Below, piece after piece: positions 1 to 7,323 of a stretch of 12,141 nucleotides of DNA. Numbering within the stretch: the first letter of the stretch is position 1; every line of letters begins with the position of its first letter. A program made the position numbers and the translations under genes. The DNA is from GCA-002715885 sp045561575 (GTDB lineage Bacteria; Bacteroidota; Bacteroidia; Flavobacteriales; BACL11). The stretch covers positions 1 to 12,141 of the forward strand of contig JBJKXM010000020.1 in assembly GCA_045561575.1 (NCBI GenBank), written 5' to 3'. The notes beneath the pieces were generated by a model. The model worked only from the letters and a program-made list of their open reading frames with translations. It was not told where the DNA came from and searched no databases.

Positions 1-980
1 AAAAATATCCATATGGAATATTGTCTGGAAGAAACCTTGAGGATACTATAGAGGGTACTAGACAGCTTGACAAACAGTCTGAAAAAAAGAATCCTGTAGA
101 TTTTGCAATATGGAAGAAAGCATCTGAGGAGCATATTATGAGATGGTCTTCGCCCTGGGGGGAAGGTTTTCCTGGATGGCATATGGAATGTTCAGCTATG
201 GCTGAGAAATATCTTGGTAAAACATTTGATATACATGGAGGAGGTATGGATCTTATGTTTCCACATCATGAAGCTGAAATAGCCCAAAGCAATGCATGTA
301 ATGATTGTATGCCTGTTAACTACTGGATGCACAACAACATGATTACAATTGACGGAAAAAAAATGGGAAAATCTCTTGGTAATTTTATTAATCTGGAACA
401 ATTTTTTAGCGGAGAACATGAAAAGCTCGAAAAAGAATTTTCACCAATGACTATCCGGTTTTTTATTTTACAGGCTCATTACAGAAGCACCTTGGATTTT
501 GGAAACGATGCTTTAAAAGCTGCGGAAAAAGGACTAAGTAAATTAAATGAAGCACTAGAAACCATAGAAAGCGTAGAAGCATCTGAGAAATCAAGTTTTG
601 ATGTCAAAGAATTGCAAAAAAAATGTCACCAAGCGCTTAATGATGATTTTAACACTCCAAATCTTATTGCTCACTTATTTGAAGGTGTTAAATGGATCAA
701 TTTAATCAAGAGTAAAAAAGCTACATTAAATAGTAATGATCTAGATTTATTAAAATCATTATTTCATGTTTTTGTTAATGAAATTTTAGGGCTTGTCTCG
801 CCTAAAGTTCAATCTAATAATCTTACAAATGAAATAATGGATGTCATTTTAAAAATTAGAAGTCATGTGAAGTCTAATAAAGATTTTTCTACTGCAGACC
901 TAATTAGAGATGAATTAGATAAAATGGGGGTTCAAATAAAAGACTCTAGAGAGGGAAGTAGTTGGGAGATAAAAAGTTAA
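1..980 (+). CDS. cysS: Cysteinyl-tRNA synthetase, 3' part (5' end outside window)
   Basis: This class I aminoacyl-tRNA synthetase charges tRNA-Cys with cysteine in the cytoplasm. The reading frame is open from base 3 and reads YGILSGRNLED, a core CysRS motif, so the TTG at 21 is internal and the true start lies upstream of the window. WHMECSAM (about 180-203) carries the zinc-ligand cysteine, and HHEAE (264-278) carries the zinc-ligand His and Glu corresponding to H234 and E238 of the E. coli enzyme. The ATP-binding signature appears as KMGKS (360-374) instead of KMSKS; from memory this form is common in Bacteroidota. A helical DALR-type anticodon-binding domain follows and ends in a typical small C-terminal segment. 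The N-terminal HIGH motif and first zinc Cys are not visible because the gene is cut by the window edge. The next gene starts 7 bp downstream and is probably cotranscribed. Confidence 0.97.
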   Translation, partial: KYPYGILSGRNLEDTIEGTRQLDKQSEKKNPVDFAIWKKASEEHIMRWSSPWGEGFPGWHMECSAMAEKYLGKTFDIHGGGMDLMFPHHEAEIAQSNACNDCMPVNYWMHNNMITIDGKKMGKSLGNFINLEQFFSGEHEKLEKEFSPMTIRFFILQAHYRSTLDFGNDALKAAEKGLSKLNEALETIESVEASEKSSFDVKELQKKCHQALNDDFNTPNLIAHLFEGVKWINLIKSKKATLNSNDLDLLKSLFHVFVNEILGLVSPKVQSNNLTNEIMDVILKIRSHVKSNKDFSTADLIRDELDKMGVQIKDSREGSSWEIKS

Positions 981-987
981 TATATAG

Positions 988-1959
988 ATGAGACAACTGA
1001 TTTTTTATGTAATTATTATTAGTTTTTTTTCATGTGGAACTGAAACAAAAAAAACTCCTGCTAAAAAACCTTTAAATTCTATACCTACACCAATTTTTAA
1101 TAGCGATAGTGCCTATTCTTTTGTTGAAAAACAAGTTTCATTTGGGTCAAGAGTTATAAGCTCAAGAGCATGGGATGAGTGCTCAAAATACTTGGAGACA
1201 AAGTTAAAATCTTATAATGCAGACGTAAAAATACAAAAGGCTCCAGTAACAACTTATGATGGAAAAAACCATACATTGAGAAATATTATTGCAAGTTTTG
1301 ATTCTCAAAATAATAATAGAGTTGCTTTATTTGCGCACTGGGATTCTAGGCATATTGCTGATCACGATACCATAAATCAAGACAAGCCCATTCTCGGTGC
1401 CAATGACGGAGGAAGTGGCGTTGGTGTATTAATTGAAATTGCAAGAATAATAAATGAGACAAAGCCAAAAGTTGGAGTTGATATAATACTTTTTGATGCA
1501 GAAGATTATGGTCAGCCTGAAAATTCTAAATACCCCATTATGAGTGATTCATGGTGTTTGGGAGCGCAACACTGGTCAAAAAACCCACATAAAAAAAATT
1601 ACTTTGCAAAGTATGGAATATTGTTAGACATGGTTGGTGGTAAAGATGCTAAATTTTGGCAAGAGAATATTTCAACATATTATGCCTCAAATATTGTAAA
1701 CAAAGTATGGAATACAGCTCATAATATTGGCTATTCAAACTATTTTATATTCAAGCCTAGTCCTCAAATAATGGATGACCACTATTATGTTAATACTGTA
1801 GCAGGCATACCAACAATTGACATTATTGAATATGATCCTTTTTCAAAAAATAATTTTAATAAGCATTGGCACACACATGCAGATGACATGAACAATGTTC
1901 ATAGAGAAACACTTAAAGCTGTTGGCCAAACAGTTTTGGAAGTGATTTATTCAGAGTAA
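988..1959 (+). CDS. M28-family lipoprotein, glutaminyl-peptide cyclotransferase-like
   Basis: This is a predicted exported zinc enzyme of 323 aa with the M28 aminopeptidase / glutaminyl cyclase fold. The N-terminus is a lipoprotein signal: a hydrophobic stretch at residues 4-14 and the lipobox FFSC with Cys16 as the lipidation site. Family motifs appear in order: LFAHWDSR (114-121), GANDGGSG with the bridging Asp140, LFDAEDYG (168-175) with Glu172 and Asp173, LLDMVGG (212-218), MDDHYY (262-267) and HWHTHADD (293-300) with the likely zinc ligand His295. The pattern of LLD, DDH and WHT resembles animal-type glutaminyl cyclases, which form N-terminal pyroglutamate, more than ordinary aminopeptidases. 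Asp173 stands where the human enzyme has a zinc-binding Glu; I recall the same substitution in Bacteroidota homologues. The residues after Cys16 (GTETKK) are not rich in acid, so there is no clear surface-export signal and a periplasmic location is the simplest inference. It lies 7 bp after cysS with no visible promoter, so it is probably cotranscribed. Aminopeptidase activity remains possible. Confidence 0.85.
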   Translation: MRQLIFYVIIISFFSCGTETKKTPAKKPLNSIPTPIFNSDSAYSFVEKQVSFGSRVISSRAWDECSKYLETKLKSYNADVKIQKAPVTTYDGKNHTLRNIIASFDSQNNNRVALFAHWDSRHIADHDTINQDKPILGANDGGSGVGVLIEIARIINETKPKVGVDIILFDAEDYGQPENSKYPIMSDSWCLGAQHWSKNPHKKNYFAKYGILLDMVGGKDAKFWQENISTYYASNIVNKVWNTAHNIGYSNYFIFKPSPQIMDDHYYVNTVAGIPTIDIIEYDPFSKNNFNKHWHTHADDMNNVHRETLKAVGQTVLEVIYSE

Positions 1960-1962
1960 ATT

Positions 1963-2295
1963 TTATTGCTCATCACACCCAACTATATAAGTTATTTCAA
2001 AATCATCAACATAAAACGTATTGTTTTCTTTATATCCAATAATATTTGTCTCCATTGGAAAATATTCCATTTCTACAACGGACATATATAATTCAATGAT
2101 CTCTAGTGAATCTTCATTTGTAAATTCTAAATCATATTCTTTTAAATTAACTTCGTCCATGAAAGAATGATACCCCTCACCATATACCCACCAACCACTT
2201 AATTGAACAGTCGAAATATCTAATGCTGATGATTGATTTTTTTCAAAAACACAAGAGTTTAAAATGAAGGAAAGAATGATGATATAAAATTTCAT
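1963..2295 (-). CDS. Small predicted lipoprotein of unknown function
   Basis: I do not recognise this 110-aa protein. The first 15 residues form a lipoprotein signal peptide (hydrophobic 3-13, lipobox LNSC with Cys15). The mature part is acidic and rich in aromatic residues. It contains a motif of alternating Trp, Gly and His near residues 33-44 (SGWWVYGEGYH) and an acidic stretch with EMEYFPME near 75-82, followed by apparent beta strands. A second cysteine (Cys107) lies three residues from the end. It starts 5 bp after the nadD stop on the same strand, so it is probably the last gene of the eamA-yicC-gmk-nadD transcript. Its stop codon is only 3 bp from the stop of the convergent M28 gene, leaving no room for a conventional terminator. 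Being a real gene is supported by the signal peptide and operon position; the function is open. Confidence 0.75.
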   Translation of the reverse strand: MKFYIIILSFILNSCVFEKNQSSALDISTVQLSGWWVYGEGYHSFMDEVNLKEYDLEFTNEDSLEIIELYMSVVEMEYFPMETNIIGYKENNTFYVDDFEITYIVGCDEQ

Positions 2296-2300
2296 TATGT

Positions 2301-2873
2301 CTATTTGTAAAAATTCATTTCATCAATATATTTATATGCTTTTTCTGGAATTAATGATGATACATTTTTTCCTGCGGAAATTGATTTTCTAATAAAGCTT
2401 GCAGAGATATCAAACATAGGCGCATCTTTTATGTATTTGATGTTTTCATGTAATCTTTCTTTAAATTCTCCTGCTCTTGGATATACATAAATGTTGTAGT
2501 TATTTAAAATCTGTTTGTAATTTTTCCATTTATTTAATGAAATAATATTATCCTCACCCATTATTAATGAAAATGTATGCTCTGGATATCTTTCTGAAAG
2601 ATTTACTAATGTGTCTATCGTATACGAAGGTAGTGGTAGGCTAAATTCAATATCTGAAACATCTAATAAAGGGTTGTCTTCAACTTCTCTTTGAATTATT
2701 TGAAATCGATGATGCTGATTTAATAAAGACTTTTTTTCTTTTTTTGGGTTTTGGGGTGATACAACAAACCAAACTTTATCTAAATCTGTATGCTGAGCAA
2801 TATGAGATCCTATTGCTTTATGCCCAATGTGAAAAGGGTTGAATGAGCCAAAAAAAAGACCAATATGTGTCAT
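2301..2873 (-). CDS. nadD: Nicotinate-nucleotide adenylyltransferase
   Basis: This enzyme transfers AMP from ATP to nicotinate mononucleotide, forming nicotinate adenine dinucleotide in NAD biosynthesis. The 190-aa length is normal for the family. The nucleotidyltransferase signature GSFNPFHIGH is at residues 9-18, with the two ATP-phosphate-binding histidines His15 and His18. SPQNPKK (39-45) is the usual substrate-loop region, and ISASFIR (156-162) is the C-terminal phosphate-binding ISxTxxR-type motif with Arg162; Ser replaces the common Thr. The ATG overlaps the gmk stop codon by 4 bp (ATGA), indicating translational coupling. The yicC-gmk-nadD order is characteristic of Bacteroidota. Confidence 0.97.
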   Translation of the reverse strand: MTHIGLFFGSFNPFHIGHKAIGSHIAQHTDLDKVWFVVSPQNPKKEKKSLLNQHHRFQIIQREVEDNPLLDVSDIEFSLPLPSYTIDTLVNLSERYPEHTFSLIMGEDNIISLNKWKNYKQILNNYNIYVYPRAGEFKERLHENIKYIKDAPMFDISASFIRKSISAGKNVSSLIPEKAYKYIDEMNFYK

Positions 2874-3433
2874 TTTTCCAAAAAATTTATAACAAGATCT
2901 CTGACCTCTTTACATGCTATAGAAAAATCGTCATTAATAACAATATGATCAAATTTATGTTGTAGTTCTAACTCTTTTCCAGCCTTCGCAATACGTATTT
3001 TAACATTTTTTTTTGTTTCTGTATCTCGAGACAAAAGCCTTTGTTCTAGAGTTTCAATATTTGGAGGTGCAATGAAAATAGCTAAACAGTTATTTTGAAA
3101 TTTATCTTTAATATTTAGCGCCCCTTTTACATCTACATCAAAAATAACACACTTATCTCTGAGCCAAATTTTCTCAACAGATGAGAGTAGAGTGCCATAA
3201 AATTGATTTGGATAGACCTCTTCCCATTCCAAAAAAAGGCCACTATTAATTTTAGTTTTAAAATCTTCTATTTCTAAAAAATGATAATGCTTACCGTCAA
3301 TTTCATCCTTTCTTTTTTTTCTATTGCATGCAGAAACGGAAAACTCTAAAGATGTCATCTCATTAATTAAATAATTAACTATAGATGTCTTTCCTGCTCC
3401 TGAAGGGGCTGATATAACAATAGATTTAGACAT
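2870..3433 (-). CDS. gmk: Guanylate kinase
   Basis: It phosphorylates GMP (or dGMP) to GDP using ATP in the cytoplasm. The protein has 187 aa, close to the usual 190-210. The Walker A loop APSGAGKT is at residues 9-16. The GMP-binding site is well preserved by position: Ser34, Arg38, Arg41 and Tyr50 in the SVSACNRKKR...HY segment, Glu69 in FLEWEEV, and the FYGT motif at 78-81. The usual SATTR string reads SACNR here, replacing the two threonines, which is a mild oddity. The lid region with LLSRDTE near 133-139 is present. The gene overlaps nadD by 4 bp and starts 1 bp after the yicC stop, so the three are almost certainly one transcript and translationally coupled. Confidence 0.97.
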   Translation of the reverse strand: MSKSIVISAPSGAGKTSIVNYLINEMTSLEFSVSACNRKKRKDEIDGKHYHFLEIEDFKTKINSGLFLEWEEVYPNQFYGTLLSSVEKIWLRDKCVIFDVDVKGALNIKDKFQNNCLAIFIAPPNIETLEQRLLSRDTETKKNVKIRIAKAGKELELQHKFDHIVINDDFSIACKEVRDLVINFLEK

Positions 3434-3434
3434 T

Positions 3435-4301
3435 TTACAAAATGTTTAAAAGCTGTTCTTTAATTTTTTCTAACTCATCTTTCATATTTACAACAATCTT
3501 TTGCATTTCTGAATCAGAAGATTTGGACCCAATAGTATTGATTTCCCTACCTATTTCTTGACAAATAAAGCCTAATTTCTTTCCATTTGGAGAATTAGTT
3601 TCTTTAGTTTCAGAAAAATAGGCTAAGTGTGACTGCAGTCTCACAATTTCCTCTGTTATATCTTGTTTTTCTAAATAATAAATTAACTCTTGTTCAAATC
3701 TATTTTCGTCAACTCTTAATTCGGATTTTTCAATTTTTTCTTTTAGACTTAATTTTATTTTTTCTATCCTCTGTTCACTAATTGGAATGATAGCATCTAA
3801 CAACTTTCTAATATTTTTAATTCTCTTAGAGAGATCTCTATTTAAATCCTCTCCCTCTCTTTTTCTATAAGTAATCAGGTCTTCGATTGCAATATTAATC
3901 GCATTAAGTATTTCTTGCCAATTGTCTACTTCATGATCACTTTCTTTTTTAAGAATTGTTTCTGGCATTTTTAAAATTGTTGATAGTATATTAGTTTGTT
4001 CTATATTTAGATCCTTGTTTAAGTCAAGAATTTGATCATGATACTGCTTAATCTTGTCAGTGTTTAAAATGAATTCTGTGTTAGATTTAATATAGTCTAA
4101 CTGAATATTCACGTCTACTTTACCTCTAATCAAATTCTGAGATAAAAGCTTCTTTAGTTCAAGCTCTTTATCTCTGTATGATTGAGGAATTTTTATATTA
4201 AGATCAAGATGTTTTGAATTCAAAGATCTCAATTCAATGTTTAATGAAGCATCACTCAAATCTATTTGAGCTTTACCAAAACCGGTCATTGATTGAATCA
4301 T
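3435..4301 (-). CDS. yicC: YicC/YloC family endoribonuclease
   Basis: This 288-aa protein belongs to the YicC family, whose E. coli member is reported to be an endoribonuclease acting on small RNAs. The N-terminus MIQSMTGFG (1-9) is the family hallmark and fixes the start; the second ATG at residue 5 lies inside that hallmark. The central part is highly charged and helical, consistent with the elongated oligomeric fold. The conserved C-terminal domain contains ICQEIGREINTIGSKSSD (about 246-263), which carries the conserved Glu and Arg residues. Its stop lies 1 bp before the gmk start, the standard arrangement in Bacteroidota. Specific RNA targets in this phylum are not known to me. Confidence 0.95.
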   Translation of the reverse strand: MIQSMTGFGKAQIDLSDASLNIELRSLNSKHLDLNIKIPQSYRDKELELKKLLSQNLIRGKVDVNIQLDYIKSNTEFILNTDKIKQYHDQILDLNKDLNIEQTNILSTILKMPETILKKESDHEVDNWQEILNAINIAIEDLITYRKREGEDLNRDLSKRIKNIRKLLDAIIPISEQRIEKIKLSLKEKIEKSELRVDENRFEQELIYYLEKQDITEEIVRLQSHLAYFSETKETNSPNGKKLGFICQEIGREINTIGSKSSDSEMQKIVVNMKDELEKIKEQLLNIL

Positions 4302-4326
4302 ATTTTTTTTTACAAAATTAAAAAAG

Positions 4327-5223
4327 TTACTCTCTTATTGTTTTGTTTGATGGTATACTTACCAAAAATACAGCACTAAAAATAAATAATGAAGATATAA
4401 TTTTAACAAAATCTAAAGAGTCGCTCTTTAATATAAGGGCAATAATAGTTGCTAATACAGGCTGTAAATATATATATACACTAACTACCGAAGGGTTTAA
4501 AGATTTTAAAGCAAATGCATTAAATAAATAAGCTAAAAATGTAGTACATATTACAACAAATGCAACTTTCCAATAAATTGCTTGTGTAAAAGATTCAAAA
4601 TTAATATTTAAGAGTTCATTTATACCAAAGGGTAAAACAAAAACCAAACCAAATGAGAAGACATAAAACATAACAGTTATTGGATTATACTTTGTCATTA
4701 ATGTTTTAACTAAAACTAAATAGATAGAGTAACTTGTTGCATTAATAAAAACAAGAAAATTCCCCACAAAAAAGTCATTTTCTAGATTAATTGAGCCAGA
4801 TTTTAATATTAAAGTTGCTGCTCCACTAATACCTAAAAAAATTCCCAATATTTTACGACTTGTAATTCTTTCTTTTATAATAATAGCTGAAAAAATAATT
4901 ACCAGAACTGGGCTCGTTGTCATTATTATTGCTGCATTAATAGGAGTAGTTAAATTCAACCCTTCAAAAAAGAATAACTGATTAATAGCTACCCCAAAAA
5001 GCCCACAAAAAATCAATCTAACTATATCGCTTTTTGCAACACTTTCTTTAATAAAGAAAAAATAAGCTATAAAAAAAAGTAGACTACCACCTATAACACG
5101 TAATAATATAAATCCTGAGGGGCCAATATAGCTAGGCATTACATCTTTGGCGATAGAATAATTTAAAGCATAAATTAAATTAACGAGAAATAGAGCAAGA
5201 TGAGGTAAAATTATTTTTTTCAA
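4327..5223 (-). CDS. EamA-family (DMT superfamily) membrane transporter
   Basis: This is an inner-membrane permease of 298 aa with about ten hydrophobic helices arranged as two repeats of the EamA domain (roughly residues 8-140 and 150-290). The repeat hallmarks are visible: a Pro-containing helix followed by an acidic turn in the first half (TTSPVLVII...IKERIT, 102-121) and YLQPVLATIIALIL (252-265) in the second. Substrates of such carriers are usually small metabolites, often amino acids or nucleobase-like compounds; nothing here specifies which. The chosen start is TTG (5221-5223), because the frame contains no ATG until residue 29, past the first helix, and a stop lies five codons upstream of the TTG. 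The stop is 25 bp before yicC, so it is likely the first gene of the minus-strand operon. It diverges from the PLP-enzyme gene with 83 bp between them. Confidence 0.9.
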   Translation of the reverse strand: MKKIILPHLALFLVNLIYALNYSIAKDVMPSYIGPSGFILLRVIGGSLLFFIAYFFFIKESVAKSDIVRLIFCGLFGVAINQLFFFEGLNLTTPINAAIIMTTSPVLVIIFSAIIIKERITSRKILGIFLGISGAATLILKSGSINLENDFFVGNFLVFINATSYSIYLVLVKTLMTKYNPITVMFYVFSFGLVFVLPFGINELLNINFESFTQAIYWKVAFVVICTTFLAYLFNAFALKSLNPSVVSVYIYLQPVLATIIALILKSDSLDFVKIISSLFIFSAVFLVSIPSNKTIRE

Positions 5224-5247
5224 CTTAATATTTAATTAAAGAGTAAA

Positions 5248-5277
5248 TTGCCATAACATTCTCTTTTAATACTTTTG
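5248..5277 (+). promoter_or_regulatory. Bacteroidota-type promoter for the PLP enzyme-SDR operon
   Basis: A TTG at 5248-5250 is followed after exactly 19 bases by TACTTTTG (5270-5277). This fits the Bacteroidota primary-sigma consensus TTG-N(17-23)-TAnnTTTG without mismatch. A transcript would begin near 5283-5285, giving a leader of about 22 bases before the ATG at 5307, too short for a riboswitch. The -7 element forms the left arm of a palindrome (5269-5286). Confidence 0.7.
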
Positions 5278-5286
5278 TAAAAGTAT
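5269..5286. repeat. 18-bp palindrome over the -7 element, possible operator
   Basis: The sequence ATACTTTT-GT-AAAAGTAT is a perfect inverted repeat with 8-bp arms and a 2-bp centre. It lies in the 83-bp divergent region between the EamA transporter and the PLP enzyme and covers the -7 element and the expected transcription start. A protein bound here could block the rightward promoter. The right arm read on the minus strand (TACTTTTA) is one base away from a -7 element, so the symmetry may instead reflect back-to-back promoters. A shorter version of the same palindrome occurs at 10786-10800. Confidence 0.4.
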
Positions 5287-5306
5287 ACAATAGTAAAAAT
5301 TTAGAT

Positions 5307-6452
5307 ATGAAATTTGGGACAAAAACTATACATGCTGGACAACATGCTGATCCAACAACAGGTGCAATAATGACACCTATATACCAAACCTCTACATATA
5401 TTCAAAAAGAACCTGGAGATCACAAGGGTTATGAGTACTCAAGAACTGCAAATCCAACGAGAACTGCTCTTGAAAATAACCTAGCTGCTTTAGAAAATGG
5501 TAAATATGGATTGTGTTTTGGAAGTGGCTTGGCTGCTGTTGACTGCATAATAAAACTTCTTAAACCTGGAGATGAGGTTATTTCAACTAATGATCTTTAT
5601 GGTGGAACCTATAGAATTTTTACAAAAGTTTTTGAGGAGTTAGGAATCAAATTTCATTTTACAGGAATGAATAATCTTGAAAAAGTAAGCTCATTAGTGA
5701 ATTCAAATACAAAAATGATTTGGACAGAAACACCAACAAACCCCATGCTAAACATAATTGATATTGAAGAGCTTTCTAAAATTTCAAAATCGAATAACTT
5801 ATTGCTTGTTGTAGATAATACGTTTGCAACTCCATATCTTCAAACTCCCATAGACTTAGGTGCAGATATTGTAATGCATTCTTTAACTAAGTATATGGGT
5901 GGACACTCTGATGTTGTTATGGGTGCAGCAATTTGTAATGATGTGAAAATCGCCGAAAAACTTTATTTCCTACAAAACAGCTGCGGTGGGGTTCCTGGGC
6001 CGCAGGACTCTTTTTTAGTTTTAAGAGGGATTAAAACATTACATGTAAGAATGCAAAGGCATTGTGAAAACGGTAAAGCAATCGCAGCATTTTTATCCAA
6101 AAACTCAAAAGTTAATAATGTTTTTTGGCCAGGTTTTGAACAACATCCAAATCATTTAGTTGCTAAAAAACAAATGCGTGATTTTGGTGGAATGATTTCT
6201 TTCGATCTAAATGGTAATAAGTTGAACGATGCTATAAAAGTTGTGTCCAACACGAAATACTTTACCCTTGCCGAAAGTCTTGGGGGGGTTGAGTCTTTAA
6301 TAGGTCATCCTGCAAGTATGACTCATGCCGCCATTCCAAAAGAAGAAAGAGAAAAAACTGGTGTGGTTGACTCATTAATAAGATTAAGTGTAGGAATCGA
6401 AGATATTGAAGATTTAATTTCTGATTTAGATCAAGCATTGAGCAAGATTTAA
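5307..6452 (+). CDS. Trans-sulfuration PLP enzyme (cystathionine gamma-synthase / gamma-lyase type)
   Basis: This 381-aa enzyme is a fold-type I PLP enzyme of the Cys/Met metabolism family. It would act in the cytoplasm either in forming cystathionine (or homocysteine) from an activated homoserine, or in splitting cystathionine to cysteine. The Schiff-base lysine is Lys195 in HSLTKYMGGHSD (191-202), with Ser192 and Thr194 in the phosphate site. YEYSRTANPTR (42-52) provides the Tyr44 and Arg46 that contact the neighbouring subunit's cofactor, Asp170 in VVDNTFATP pairs with the pyridine nitrogen, and AESLGGVESLIGHPA (322-336) and SVGIED (361-366) complete the active site. The AESLGG form favours gamma-synthase or gamma-lyase over the beta-lyase MetC, but synthase and lyase cannot be told apart by eye, so no symbol is given. 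The ATG is preceded by a consensus promoter, and the stop overlaps the next gene by one base (TAATG). Confidence 0.93.
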   Translation: MKFGTKTIHAGQHADPTTGAIMTPIYQTSTYIQKEPGDHKGYEYSRTANPTRTALENNLAALENGKYGLCFGSGLAAVDCIIKLLKPGDEVISTNDLYGGTYRIFTKVFEELGIKFHFTGMNNLEKVSSLVNSNTKMIWTETPTNPMLNIIDIEELSKISKSNNLLLVVDNTFATPYLQTPIDLGADIVMHSLTKYMGGHSDVVMGAAICNDVKIAEKLYFLQNSCGGVPGPQDSFLVLRGIKTLHVRMQRHCENGKAIAAFLSKNSKVNNVFWPGFEQHPNHLVAKKQMRDFGGMISFDLNGNKLNDAIKVVSNTKYFTLAESLGGVESLIGHPASMTHAAIPKEEREKTGVVDSLIRLSVGIEDIEDLISDLDQALSKI

Positions 6453-7156
6453 TGCAAAATTATGCTCTAATAACTGGAAGTAGTAAAGGAATCGGTTTAG
6501 CGTTAGCTCAAATTTTATTAAAAAATAATTTTAGTGTTATGGGCTATTCAAGATCTAATAAAATAACACATCCCTTTTTCAACTTCAACAAAACAGACCT
6601 ATCTCAAATCTCTAAATTAAAGCATGTTGTTTTTCCAAAATTTGATAAGTCAGGAAAAATATTCTTAATAAACAATGCTGGAGATATTGGCAATATTAAT
6701 TGTTTGGGTAATAAAGACAGTGATGATATCATTGATGAAATTAATATTAATGTAACCGCTCCAACAATGCTTTGCAATAAATTTATAAATACATATAAAG
6801 ATTCGGGTTCAGAATTAATTATAATAAATATTAGCTCTGGCGCTGCACTAAGGCCTATTCACTCTTGGGGAACATATTGCCAAAGTAAAGCTGGAATAGA
6901 CATGTTAACAAATATTATTAATGAAGAGCATCCTGAAATCAGGGCTCTTTCAGTTTATCCTGGAGTAGTTAATACTGATATGCAGTTAAAAATTAGAAGT
7001 ACTAATATAGAAGAGTTTCCATTAAAGAATAAATTTGTTGAATATTTTAAAAATGATGAACTAACAGAACCCAAAGATGTAGCACAAAAAATATTCTATA
7101 TTATGTCTAATTTGAGCAAATTCAGTAAGAATATGGTATCAGTAAAAGATTTTTAA
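6452..7156 (+). CDS. Short-chain dehydrogenase/reductase (SDR), substrate unknown
   Basis: This is a cytoplasmic NAD(P)-dependent oxidoreductase of 234 aa, typical for a classical SDR. The cofactor loop TGSSKGIG is at residues 8-15, the NNAG motif at 74-77, Asn100 in the fourth helix, the catalytic Ser in ISSGA (127-131, Ser128 or Ser129), and YCQSK with Tyr142 and Lys146. VYPGVVNTDM (168-177) is the usual post-catalytic segment. Arg34 after the second strand suggests NADP preference, although this is inference. The sequence around ALRPIHSWGTYCQSK recalls the sepiapterin reductase / benzil reductase branch, but I cannot assign a substrate. The ATG shares a base with the TAA of the upstream PLP enzyme (TAATG), so both are probably made by translational coupling from one mRNA. 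A hairpin with a short T-run lies about 57 bp downstream. Confidence 0.92.
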   Translation: MQNYALITGSSKGIGLALAQILLKNNFSVMGYSRSNKITHPFFNFNKTDLSQISKLKHVVFPKFDKSGKIFLINNAGDIGNINCLGNKDSDDIIDEININVTAPTMLCNKFINTYKDSGSELIIINISSGAALRPIHSWGTYCQSKAGIDMLTNIINEEHPEIRALSVYPGVVNTDMQLKIRSTNIEEFPLKNKFVEYFKNDELTEPKDVAQKIFYIMSNLSKFSKNMVSVKDF

Positions 7157-7213
7157 AAAAAGCCTTGTTTTTCTACCAAAATCAGCAAATATATTAACTA
7201 ATTAGTTGTTTTT

Positions 7214-7241
7214 CAAACACTTACAGGTGTTTGCAATTTTT
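7214..7241 (+). terminator. Probable intrinsic terminator after the SDR gene
   Basis: CAAACAC (7214-7220) and GTGTTTG (7227-7233) form a perfect 7-bp stem around the 6-base loop TTACAG. After a CAA spacer a run of five T follows (7237-7241). It lies 57 bp after the SDR stop. The stem is modest in GC, so termination may be partial. Confidence 0.5.
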
Positions 7242-7304
7242 AACAATAAAATGTGTAAAAACCTACTAAAAATTAGAGATAAAAACAGCTATTTACAAAT
7301 CTAA

Positions 7305-7323
7305 AATAATGATAATCAATTAC
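7305..7323. promoter_or_regulatory. Weak Fur-box-like sequence
   Basis: The 19 bases AATAATGATAATCAATTAC match the classical Fur consensus GATAATGATAATCATTATC at 15 positions, including an unbroken run of 13 in the middle. They lie about 77 bp upstream of the -33 element of the next promoter, further than a typical repressor site. In DNA this AT-rich such a match can occur by chance, and Fur sites in Bacteroidota may differ from the classical consensus. Confidence 0.2.

Noticed and set aside
360..374. KMGKS in place of KMSKS in cysteinyl-tRNA synthetase
   Set aside because: At first it looked like an active-site change, but Gly at this position is, as far as I recall, usual in Bacteroidota CysRS, and the other catalytic residues are intact.
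192..419. 75-aa minus-strand ORF inside cysS
   Set aside because: It is fully antisense to conserved CysRS motifs, has no family resemblance and no promoter; a shadow frame.
1941..1976. GTGAT...ATCAC inverted repeat at the M28/lipoprotein convergence
   Set aside because: Only 5 bp of stem with a loop of about 26 bases and no T-run in the right place; no support as a terminator.
4343..4531. 62-aa plus-strand ORF inside the EamA gene
   Set aside because: Antisense to the last helices of the transporter, low-complexity translation, no own signals.
5224..5306. SAM or other riboswitch ahead of the sulfur-metabolism PLP gene
   Set aside because: The predicted leader is only about 22 bases, far too short, and no riboswitch core is visible.
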